Assembly (NCBI GenBank): GCA_037975125.1
Contig: CM075853.1
Coordinates: forward strand, 58,019,591 to 58,083,590
Source: Latrodectus hesperus
Taxonomy: Eukaryota > Arthropoda > Arachnida > Araneae > Theridiidae
DNA length: 64,000 nt
Reading direction: 5' to 3'
A model generated the notes under the pieces. That model searched no databases, was not told the DNA's origin, and saw only the letters and a program-made list of their open reading frames with translations. A program made the translations under genes and the position numbers. This document shows, in pieces, positions 52,095-64,000 of this stretch (the first letter of the stretch is position 1; each line of letters opens with the position of its first letter).

Positions 52095-52508
52095 AAGGCT
52101 TAATCCGATCAATTTGTACGTATGGATGTGAATGTTGCACTCTCAACAAAAAAGAGGAAGAAAAACTTAATTTTTGAAAGAAAAGTCCTAAGAAAAAGTT
52201 TTAGACTTTTTAATGATACAACGATGAGATCGACAAAAATATAATAAATTTGGCGGGATTATAAGAACAGTCAAAGAGTCAAGTATCAAATGACTGGGCC
52301 ATCTGTACAAAAAGCCTGATACTGAGTCTACCGAAAAGGCGATCTTCTCAAAGATCGAAGGAACAAGAAGAGGATGATCACCAACAAGATAGCTAGATGA
52401 TGTTGAAAAGGACCTCAAGGTATTGGGAGTCAATCGATGGTGGGCCTTTGCCCCTGATAGTGTCAGATGTAAGAGGATCCGCCTGTAGCCTTGGCATGCA
52501 AAAGGCTG
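52095..52508 (+). pseudogene. LINE reverse transcriptase, C-terminal fragment
   Basis: Plus-strand pieces match, in order, the tail of a non-LTR retrotransposon reverse transcriptase: LIRSICTYGCECCTLNKKEE, then LGHLYKKPDTESTEKAIFSK, LDDVEKDLKVLGVNRWWAFA and DSVRCKRIRL. These correspond to the family's conserved LYGSETW, RWAGHL, RWLDDVEKDL and WALAPDR blocks. Frameshifts separate the first and second parts. In-frame stops near 52376 and 52391 fall where the family has Arg and Trp. The body upstream is gone, as is usual for 5'-truncated LINE copies. The minus-strand frame at 52188-52433 is its shadow. Confidence 0.8.
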
Positions 52509-53292
52509 ATATGTTTATGAAGAAGCATAAAATTATGGTAGTGAACGATATGCAAATAAACTAAATACCTTAACTTTCTTGGGAATCTTTGAGATTTGTT
52601 AGGATAATTGTAGCATTATTTTTGACTAACTTTAATTTCACAAAATTTTTTGCAAATTTGAAAGCGATTCTCTGAATTTACTCATGAATTTATTTTCCTA
52701 ATCATTCTGCTCGCATGATGTATTTTCCTTTAAAATTATCTTTTTTATTTTCTGGGATGCTAAGCCACTGTAAAAAGTTTAAAAACGCATGTATATAATA
52801 ATATATACTTACATACTTTTATTTTATACGATGCATTGTTTCGATACTTTTGGAAAGCAATGTGAGAATAAAATATAATTAAATATTTAGTTTTGATAGC
52901 ATATAATAATTCATTGAAAAAATATACTAAACATTTTATTTTGAATCAAAAATAAAATCATAAAAAGTAGTGATGGAATTTTTCATTTAAAAAATTGTGC
53001 AAAATGTATAAAATGCAGTGTAAAACAATAACTTTTGAGAAAAATATTTTTAAGGCATTTTGGTTTGTTATTCTTTTAATTCATTACTTTGTGTGTATAA
53101 AGTGTAGAAATATTTAAAAAATTTCTGTTTAAGGCTTTTCTTATTTTCATAACTTTTTAGATTATTAGTGTATTCATAAAAAGATATATTAATGCTATGA
53201 CAGAGATATGCATAAATAAAATTTACAAACAGTGATAATCTTGAATTATAAATTAAACCAAACATTCTAGTAGGAACAATTTATGTTTCATG
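52509..53292. other. AT-rich stretch without recognisable genes
   Basis: Nothing is recognised. Confidence 0.6.
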
Positions 53293-53294
53293 TA

Positions 53295-54125
53295 CACTGC
53301 TGGTCACCCAAATTGCAACACCAAGAAAGACAAGAGATATCACCACAAAATTTATCCTGTAGATAACATGTTGACCAAGTATCAAATTATTAAATTCATA
53401 GACTTCTGTGAAATGTAGTTCCTGCCAAAATCAGCAGATAGAGTAGTTGCCATGGTATGAGATCACCGCCGTCATTGATTCAAAGAGACTTTGGATGTGT
53501 TCTTGGGGTACAGCAGACCAAGCAGCTTCCACACATTACCAATGTCCAGCTGGGGAAGTAATCTGGGTCAATCGTTGAGCAACCATGGATCACATATTTT
53601 CCATAGATCAAAGATACGGAGTACGAGCCGGCCAGGAAAAAAATTCCTTCTGGCGATTGAAGAAGAACCCTTACACAATCCTGTTGAAATGTGGCTGTTG
53701 GCAAACCCTGAAGGTAAGGAAAGACAGCTGGTTCCAAGTCCTCAGAAATGTAAGTGCTGGCTGTTTAAAGTACTGGCAATGCGCTCCAGAGGAGTGCGAG
53801 AGTGATATACAATACCGGTGCAGGACCAGTGTGGCGGTACATAAGGTAGCTGTTCAGCATCCTCTCTCCACAATGTCTCCAGACTCGAATGCGACCATCG
53901 TGGTGTTGCAGACAGAAGCGTGACTTGTCAGTAAAGACAATTTAATTCCTTTCTGCCGTTCACATCCTTTTTTCATCGCACCATTGTCTGCGAAGACGTC
54001 TATGGTTCTGCGTCAAGGGTAGACGAAGCAATGGACATCTTGCGAACAGACCACTCTGCTGTAAGCAGAGTCGAATGGTAATTGCAGAAACTGGATGATG
54101 CGTTACAGACTGAATGTGCTGTGAT
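53295..54125 (-). mobile_element. Tc1 element relic, truncated
   Basis: The left end CACTGCTGGTCACCCAAATT, continuing GCAACACCAAGAAAG, is a diverged copy of the terminal repeat of the Tc1 at 14224 and follows a TA (53293-53294). The right end is missing: homology stops near 54125, within the transposase, with no inverted terminal repeat beyond. It belongs to a subfamily related to the Tc1 inside the hAT relic. Confidence 0.85.
53480..54125 (-). pseudogene. Tc1 transposase fragment, heavily decayed
   Basis: On the minus strand the reading begins inside the DNA-binding region (SAITIRLCLQQSGLFARCPL). It continues LRLPLTQNHRRLRRQWCDE, FTDKSRFCLQHHDGRIRVWR (first catalytic Asp kept, the next residue Lys instead of Glu), HTGPAP and EPAVFPYLQGLPTATFQQD. 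Beyond that the C-terminal part is barely readable and the third catalytic residue cannot be placed. The first 80 or so residues are absent. Several stops and frameshifts are present. Confidence 0.85.
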
Positions 54126-57100
54126 ATAGTTCATGATAAACTATATTGTCAAATGTAAAATAATTTATATTTGTTACATTATGTTTTCAAGACAGATTAA
54201 TTTTAATTTTGTTATTTAAAAATAGCTATTTTAAATTATTAATCTTTTAAGTAAAAGATATACAATCTTCTTTTCTGACTAGATTATGGTTTAATAATTT
54301 TATTTTAAATTCTTTAAATAAAATTCAATACTTTTCAATCATAATTGGCCCGAAAAATGTAATTCTTAACAAAATTTAAATTTCTAAATTTTTTCCTCAC
54401 ATTTAAAAATTTATTTTTTCTTAAGACACACTTATAAAAACATAAACTAAATTCAAATTTAAAATCTTCTTAATTTTTTTCTGCTTTATAATACGTTTCT
54501 CTTATAAAAGTCTAGATGGGACATTTTCACAATAAGCTCTTGAAAGGTTGACTCAAGTTCACTTGATATGAAATCCTCAAATAATTGTGTTAAACTTTAT
54601 TTCAATTTAAAATGTCTTTTTCAGTTAAATAAGGTTAACAGTTTTAATAAAAAGTTATTAGAATCTTAAATCTTCCTTAAAAAAGTTTACATTAAAAAGA
54701 ATTCTTGGTAAGAAAAGCGAGCATTTTCTGAAACTTTCATAAAAGTTTAACTCACATGTCTTATTATACTGCCACAGCTACTTAAAATAAGCCACTTACA
54801 GTGACTTTTTTTAGCAGCTTCGAACATAGAAGCAAAAACAACACCAATAGAAGTTTCAAAAATGCTTTCCTGCCTTAGTTACAATCGAGTAGTTTTTATT
54901 TCTATCCTTATTCAGTGATAATTTTTGGAATTTGACAGGTTTACTTTTTCTCACAGAATATCCACATTTATTCGAACTGAAGAAATGAACACAATAAGAA
55001 ACTCTTTTTATTTAAAAAATATATAGTTTTTCAAAGGCAAAATATTAAAAAAAAATTCTGAAATGCAGAAAAGCAGCAGATATTAAGATGATCTTCCTAA
55101 CTTTTTTCATAAAACATAGTTTATGAATATTTATAAAGGAACAAAACTTTGAACAAAATGAAAACATCAAGTAACACTGGAATATAACTCATTATTTTAA
55201 TGTATTCATTTAATTTTTTCATAAAAATCTTCAATGCCTCAATTGTGATTGATATCTTATTTAAAAATAGTTTTAGGAGAAAACTTTTTAATGTATAAAA
55301 TGACAGCGCTGTTTTGAAATATGTCATTGCGCACTTCTTAATTTTTGAATTTTTCGTACTGCATTTCATCTTTTCTCCTTGTATTATTGATGGTTTAATT
55401 TTTTGGCTGCTTAGTAGAGTTAAGGTAACTTACTTAATGGACTCGAGGGCAAATTCAGTCATCCGAAATTATAGTTTAAAGTGAATTCCAGAGCCCTTAG
55501 AGTCTTTCTTTCCTGAGGTAAAAATTCAGCGTACGAATCGTGAAAGTTAACTATTTAGTTGGTTATTCATCTCAAAAGCTTAGAAAGCACATATAACTCT
55601 TTTCATTACTATTATAAATCTTGCGTTGAGATAGAAAGACAAATGTGGTCATTAAACTAAATGACGAGACAAACAACTATAAATTGTAATGGAAAAGCAA
55701 TGTTTTACTGTAAAAATATCCAACAGTTTTTTTATAATAACAGCAGAATTTTTAGAATTTTACAATAGTTTTTTTTATTAAATTTTATTGTAATTTTATT
55801 ATTTTATCCAAACTTTTAATTTTAAAATGAATTAAATAAAATCAATTATTCATCATTTATTGAAAATAATGATGACTAAAACCTTTATTAATATTTTAGA
55901 ATAATTAAAGTTGATATTTTTTAAGATATTAAATAATTGTAGTTTATTAAACTTTTAAGTGAGTTTCTAATTAATTTCAAATTATATTAGACTAAAATAT
56001 GATTGAAAAATCAATTTTTATTTATTTAACTCATGATTAATAAATTAAAATATTGAAATTTATAAATGAATCAGAAACTTAGATGCTGATTGTCATAAAT
56101 TACCCGGATATTTTATTTTCGTCAAAATATAGAATTATGGATTTCATACGTTTATTTCGACGGAAATTTGGCGATATTTTTATATTGTTCAAAATTTTTA
56201 ATTTTGGTTTCTTATATGCAATGTTCTATTCAAGTTTAGTGCAATGGACTACCATTCTGTTAATTGTATGAAATATAAATAGCTCTGCCTTAACATATTT
56301 TTGCTTTATACGGAGGAAAAAATCTTGTTGAAATGTGTGTTTTTCTGTATTAAAATGCTTTTGACTATAGTTAAACAATTAACATTTGGAATTTTTTTTG
56401 ACTAAATTTCTTTACCAAATCACATTCTCTGTTTTGCAAAAAATTCTGGTGTCTTAAAATATACCGTGAATCCATGGGTGATTTAAGGGCTTAACAAATT
56501 TTAAAAACGAGAGATGATAAGTAAAAATTATAAGGTTGAATGCTGTTTTGTTAGATATCAAATCCTCTGAAGAGATTTTCGTTAAATAAGTTTGATGGAA
56601 AAGGAACGATTATATGTGAAGCTAATATTTCTCTTTAAATTCCAGTTTGCTTATTTTTTCTGAGAAGTTATACACTTTTTTTAGCTTGTTCGACTAACTT
56701 TGTAATTTGTTACTTGTTTTGGTCTGATAAGAAGTTTTACTAAAATTTAATTTATTATTTACTTTTAGGTCGCTTTTTACACATAAGAACTAATTGTATC
56801 GGAAACTAATTTATAAAATGTATTAAATTTTATGCTGATATTTTATGTTATTTGACCCTTAATTACTGGTTTTTTGATGACAGAGAGTTTTTCTTGTCTG
56901 AAATTGTATTTCTTTACAATAAAGATTTTGAAGGCTTATTTAAACAGGTGGAGCAATAAACCATTTTTATTTTGTGTATGTTATTATTTTTAAAATAATA
57001 GAAAAATGACATTTCTTTTGTTTCCGATAATGAGCATTGATATTTTAATACATATAACTACATAAATACAAAAAAAATGAATGGGCAAAAAATTTGATCA

Positions 57101-57811
57101 GTTATTTCCTTGCGCAATAACACTCATTAATTGGTTGTTATAGTATTTTACTTTATAAATTTGGTTCTTTTTCTGCGTAATAATATGCTGCACCTTATAA
57201 AAAGATGAATTAAAGATGTGTATAACAGTGGTTTCTTCCTTCCATATATCTGTACAATTGACTTATTCAAGTAATATTTACACATAGAAAAATATTTAAT
57301 TTAATTAATTTTTTTACAGATAGTACAATTCATAAAAGAATATATTAATAAACAACGAAAATTCAATTTACAAATTTAAAGATATCTATCAGCTGCAATT
57401 TGACACTCCAAAAAGTTTGCTCTTTTATAACCGATTTTCAACCTTCTCCTAGTTTTAAACATTTCATGTAAGATAAAAGTTTAAGCTAAAAAATCAATAA
57501 ACTTAATAAATATAATAATTATCAACATAATAACTAATTAATGAATCAGTCTTTCAATTAGTAAGCATTTGAAGTAAAATATTTCTCATGGATGTTTTAT
57601 TCTTTAAAAACGGGGAAATCCGAAATTAAGTATAAATATATAACACAGGATTTTAGACATCAGTACATAGTTGGGGACACTAATTTTCCTCTTTTCATAA
57701 ACTAATGTTCCATAGATTGGTTTTTATTTTTATTTCATATTTTCTAATTATAAACTCTAGTTCTTCCCTAATATCTATTAAGTTTAATTCCGTAGTAGCT
57801 TTAAATCATTG
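54126..57811. other. AT-rich stretch without recognisable genes
   Basis: Nothing is recognised. The frames at 55121-55369 and 56083-56271 are Lys/Phe/Leu-rich with no motif. Confidence 0.6.
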
Positions 57812-58822
<1,011 letters not shown>

Positions 58823-58834
58823 TTTATAAAAAGT

Positions 58835-59115
58835 AGAAGCCCGGTGGCTTAGTGGCAGCTTTTCACGCTCCCATGACACAGGTCCGAGTTTCAATCCTCG
58901 GGCTGGGCAAGGTTGACTCAGTCTTTCATCCCTTCAGTGGGTCGATTAACTGAGTACCAAGCATGCTTGGGAACTAAACACTGGGGGTCTCACGCTAGGC
59001 TGACCACATAACTGGGACATATGCTTCGCACCCCAGGGCCCTCGGTCATGAAAACAGGTATGGGCACTGTAGGCCTTGCCCCACATGGGCTGTCGTGCCA
59101 TGGAGTTTAGTTAGT
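58835..59115 (+). mobile_element. tRNA-derived SINE (third family), full length
   Basis: The tRNA-like head has box A TGGCTTAGTGGCA (58845-58857) and a box-B-like GAGTTTCAATCC (58886-58897). A GC-rich body follows (for example GGGTCGATTAACTGAG, CACCCCAGGGCCCTCGG). It ends GGAGTTTAGTTAG. The flanking 12-mers TTTATAAAAAGT (58823-58834) and TTTATTAAAAGT (59116-59127) match at 11 of 12 positions and are read as the target duplication. It is the most GC-rich element in the second half of the window and probably the youngest-looking SINE here. Confidence 0.85.
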
Positions 59116-59127
59116 TTTATTAAAAGT

Positions 59128-62100
59128 TACCAAAACTAAAAAATAGAAGAAATGAGACAAATGATAATTTAACTGTTTCAGTTTGTCTTAAAAATATTTT
59201 TATATGCGATTTCTTTTGGGATATCTTTCCTCTAATGTATAGTATATTCATTTATATCAAAAAATAATTTATGCTTTATATAACATCTTTTTAGTTTTGC
59301 TAAGTAAAAAAACTATTGAATACATTTCGATTCAATACTATAATGTGATTTCTGAACATTTCTGAAGGTAGTCAACAATTTTGAGAGACATTATAAATGT
59401 TTGTGATCTTGAATTTTCAAGATGTTTTATTTTGATTAATTTAAAAATTCAATAAAGAGGTTAAATTCGTAATTTTTCAGGAAAATAAGATTTATTTAAT
59501 ATATATTAAGTATTTTATAGAAATGTACATTTTACTGACCTTTGATATTTAGCCCTAGTTATGAATAAGTTTTACTTATAAATTTTAAATTCGTAAAGAA
59601 AGGAATATTTAATATCTTCCTTAAACTGCTTACGCCTTTATAGTAAAATTTTAAATTTGATGAATATTTGATTGTTAGACACTGAATACAATGCATTTAT
59701 TCATTAAAAAATGGTAAGTTTATGTAAGAATCAGCATATAAAATTGATACTTACAATTTAAACTGTATCATCATGCATTTTGAAAGTATATAATACTCAG
59801 AAAAACTTGATTCATGACAATAAAACTAAGTATGTACTTAATGTTTTCATTGATAAAAATGATTATAAATTATGAATAAAATGTTAAACTCATTAATAGC
59901 AGTAAAAAACGCTAATCGTTATAATTCAACCTTCTTTGAATGATAAACAAGTCAATATTCCATATTGAGTCTAAAGCCTAGTAATATTGGAAATTCAAGG
60001 AATAAATGCTTATATAAATATAACAAAATATTGACAAATTCAGAAGGTATTCTGAAATAATTGAACTTGGCTTCCTAATAGTTACCAATCTGTTTTATTC
60101 TAACATGATTTGGCAAATTATGCAAGCAAATTATATCCTTATATGTGTAAGAAAATTATATATAAATATTGTTATAGATAACATATACTTTGTAGTTGAA
60201 TATTATCTGGTTGACATACAGTACACAAGTATTTGACTGCATAAAAAGGAACTGAAAAAAATTTGTAAAAAACATGTTTACAAGCAGCAGGACTATCTTG
60301 TAGATTATCCAAATTATCATTCCAGATGTTACAGCAATATTCTTCCTTGAAACAAATGATGAATTAAACCACGTATCTCCTCTTCTTTTGCATATATATA
60401 GTCAGCACTGAAATTAAAGAAGTATTTATTGTTAAATCTAACATATTTCAAATCAAACATTGTTTAGTTTTTCTGAGATTTCCACTAATCTAGGTAACAA
60501 TGTCTATGCTAAGAAGTTAGTTGAAAATGTTTAATTTACACCGAGATTCAAGCATTAAGTTATAAAGTCGCACATATAGTTATGTTTAGGTCGGCTGTTA
60601 TCATGCCTGTTAGTAAGGGAGATATAGGGAAGATTACGTTGATGAAAAAAATAGGGGACCATATGATTAATGCTGGAGACTCTGCTTGTGATCCGGCAGC
60701 ATTATTAATCATTGCGTCAGCTCTGACTTTGGTTTCTCTTATTGATTGCTGTTAAAACCTAGTAATTAACATATTACTTCAACTATTTCTTTCTGAGTAA
60801 CCTATGTCACTCTTTTTTATGTATGTTAGAAATGCAATCTTTTATATAATAAAGAGTGTTAAAAGTGAATTAGATATGTTGAAATTAATAGCTCTTAAGG
60901 AAGAAAGATTGGCTGATTAGAGCTTTGACACCCTGAGCGAATTTTTTTTACGTATTAATTATTTTTAAAAATTACCAACCAAGATTGAAAATTCTCTCAC
61001 AATTTTCATTAAAACTTCTTTAGTTTAAGAATAACTTCAATTATTTAATTCATATTTTTTTTAACTCTGCATTAGAATTACATCTTTATCTTCATATTAG
61101 GCTTTACTATGTTGTACAATTTATAGTGAACTGTGCAATTAAAAAACTGAAGATAGACAAGTGGATTTATCAAATACTAACTGTACTATATTTTGTAAAT
61201 TATATTACTGTTAGTGTTTGATAATTCCATTATTAAAAACTAATTGTTCTATAATTTAAAAATATTGTAAGGAAGACAGTTAAATAATTTAAAATTAGAA
61301 TTAAATCGTGTTAGGTGAAAATTATATAAAATTAGATTTGAATATATTTAACTATACAATTATTGAATAGACAATTCAGTCTTTGTTTCTAAATTTAAAA
61401 TGGTTATTTGCTTATTTACTTAGACTGAAAAAAATAAGATATATGTTGACAAAAATATTTATACTAAATATTCAGGTAACTTTTCCCCGATCAATTTCAT
61501 GCTTCAGTAAATAACCAGATCAACGAAGCATCAGGTAACTTCGTGTACTGCTTATGAAATCGAAGACTTGTTGACATGAATTATGAAAACTATTTATTTC
61601 CAATGGCCAAAAATCTTACAACTCAAAAATTATTAGCGGGTGAAAATAATCTGCTTTTAATATTTTGTGAACTTAGCTTACTCTCTTAAATGTTAATTTT
61701 AGAAAGTAAGTTCAGTTCTATCACACATATTAAACTTGTAAACTGATATTTTGCTCGAATATTTTATTAATTCATCTCCTGCCTCCATCATTTTTTAAAT
61801 GAAAATTACAGAGATTTCTTCACACTATTATACATGATTAATATACTTTAAGAATAAAATGCAGCTGTAGGAATTTGCTTATAATTTGATCATTGTCAGC
61901 AGTTTCAATATCAGTTAACAAACTTGTCATTAATAATATCATACCTCTGCAGTGATGTTGATTTAATATCTACCAGCGAATGAAGCATTTCATTCAGGGG
62001 ATTATTTTTTTCATAGTTTATCCGAACAATGATGAGTAATGCAATTAAAAAGATTATTCATGCTAATTTATTTAAAACTTTGCAACCATGGAAATTAAAA

Positions 62101-64000
62101 TATTAGTCGCTTCTACTTTATAAAAAAGATGTTAACAGAAATACTAATTAATTTGATAATTTGTTAGACTACCATTTTATTATGATATTCTAAATAAAAT
62201 TGATAATAGTTATACCAACAAGATTTTCTCGCAACAGTTTTACCCGTTAAAAAGCAAATACTTTTATTGCAAAAGCCAATATTTTATGCTAAAATTCATG
62301 TAACCAGGTATTTACTTGCAACAATATTCTTCTTTTATATAAAGAGAGAAAATAATTTCATTCATAGAGGAAAATAAAGTCAACTTTATGTTTTTAAAAA
62401 TGTGAAAAAAAAAAGATTATAAAGTTGTTAAATTCCTTGTGATGTTAATTAAGAGAGAGTTTGAACATGAGTAATATTTTTAGTTTTTATCACAAGAACA
62501 AAAATAGCTATTTGATGCAGATTATTCTGCAAAAGGAAATTTATGATATTGAATTTTATCCATTTTAGGGATGAACTATTTTAATGAATGAAACTTCTGG
62601 AATAAAAACTATCTTTTATTTTACTTGCCTGTAACTGTAGATTTTAATGTTATTTGGAAATTATTGATGAATGAAGTTTAACTTTTCAATAACATAAATG
62701 ATTACAAAATTACACCTTATTTTAATACTTTCATATTTACATCAAGAGTTTTATTGCTTGATGGAATTCTTCGGAGATTTGTAATAAAATTGAACTTATT
62801 ATATAAAATAAAAAAATAATTCTTATCTTAAAATGCGATTTGAATGGTATAAAGATATAACATAAATTTAATTAAATTTATGACAAAATAACATTAATCG
62901 TACAAGTTTTCAGTATCATTAATTTTCTTACTATATATTCTTATTTTTAATGGTTAAGATTTCTATCATAGAAGTTAACAAATAAATTCCAAAAACCAAT
63001 GAGAGTTTTTAGCATTAAAACTAAAAATTTTACAAATCTACCAAAATGATTTTTTGATGTTTAAATGAGAGTAATTTAATGAAAAAAATATGATTTGAGT
63101 GTATAAAAATATCAAAATAAGATTATTTTAATAGTTTTCTGCTTTTTTGTTTTTCTTTAAGAAAACAAATTAGAAGCATCATACCATGGTACCAAATTTC
63201 AATTTTATTTTTTAATGCTTTTCGATCTAGAAAATTATATAATGTAATGAATGGAAAATTTCCAATATGTAAATACTTCTATCCAAAGTCTATGCCATAA
63301 TAACATTAGATTTTAAAGTTAAAAAATATTTTTCGTCCAAGCGATATATTATTATTATTATTGATATTTATATTTTTCTATAGTATATTTATAATATTAT
63401 CTATTAATACTTACTTTGTTATAAGCAGATATTTTCCTTATCTTGGTAAATGATCTTATATTTAAGTTAAATAATAATAAACGCAATATGAAAGAGTATA
63501 CTTTACGAGCAATAAACTATTATAGTAATAGAAGTTTCACTTCTATTTGAAAGTTTTGATTTAAATCCCAATAATGATATGCAGATGATACTTCAGCATA
63601 ATTTATTTTAGTTAATTCTTTTCATAACTCATTTTACAATGGAGTTAAGTCAATAAAATATTTTAATAAATTTATTTAACAATAAAAAGCATTTTACAAT
63701 TTATTCTCTTCATTTTAAATTTATATTCTTCATTATGAAGGCTTCAAAGATTGCTCTTGGTGGTCATTAATAAAAGTGAATGAAACGAAAGCATTGCATA
63801 AAAATGAAATATTACTATTATAAAAATGCAAACATATCCTATAAATGATGTTTATATGATTTATGAAATGAGCTATCTATAATTCTTTTTAACTGATGTA
63901 TAAGACGCTATGTAAGAAGATAATTCTGCTAACATCTGATATAGAATATTTCTATAGCTTAAATACTTTACTAAGACTTTAAAATTGTAATGCTGCGTAA
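59128..64000. other. AT-rich stretch without recognisable genes
   Basis: No transposon end, RNA gene or coding family is recognised. A slightly less AT-rich patch at 60540-60770 has no long open frame. Confidence 0.6.

Overview
The window looks like intergenic DNA from an arthropod nuclear genome. It is very AT-rich by eye, and I recognise no complete host gene. What can be named is almost all repeat-derived: decayed DNA transposons of the mariner, Tc1, hAT, pogo/Tigger and piggyBac types, one LINE fragment, several tRNA-derived SINEs, a 28-bp minisatellite, and twelve microsatellite loci, ten of them dominated by (TA)n. The mix of Tc1, ZMYM1-like hAT and pogo families with tRNA-SINEs suggests a chelicerate such as a spider. 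That is an inference from family resemblance, and no marker gene confirms it. No bacterial or viral gene organisation is present.

Layout. At 550-1624 lies a minisatellite of about 37 copies of a 28-bp unit, followed by a possible LTR (1763-2041). From 2042 to 10243 the DNA is AT-rich with one A35 tract and one tRNA-SINE with target duplication (7222-7595). From 10244 to 17613 is a stack of transposons: a mariner-like element with about 300-bp inverted repeats inside a (TA)n array (10325-12238), then a minus-strand hAT transposase pseudogene (about 12955-16455, probable terminus at 17613) split by a Tc1 element (14224-15630) inserted at a TA. A SINE-like patch (23035-23275) precedes a 2.0-kb pogo/Tigger-like element (23618-25628).

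From 25.6 to 45.3 kb the sequence is mostly unannotatable AT-rich DNA. It carries long (TA)n arrays, a (CA)n array of about 90 units, a SINE at 33.2 kb and an inverted pair of SINEs at 35.3 and 36.2 kb. From 45.37 to 47.23 kb is an internally deleted piggyBac relic with hairpin repeats and a 3' end abutting TTAA. An old Tc1-like fragment follows at once (47.33-47.84 kb). A LINE reverse transcriptase tail lies at 52.1-52.5 kb, a truncated Tc1 relic at 53.3-54.1 kb, a 200-bp (TA)n array at 57.8 kb and a tRNA-SINE with a 12-bp target duplication at 58.8-59.1 kb. The last 4.9 kb shows nothing I can name.

Every transposase seen is broken by stops, frameshifts, truncation or lost catalytic residues, so the DNA elements here are probably fossils. 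The best-supported history is nested: hAT first, Tc1 later into the hAT coding region. The mariner went into a TA repeat.
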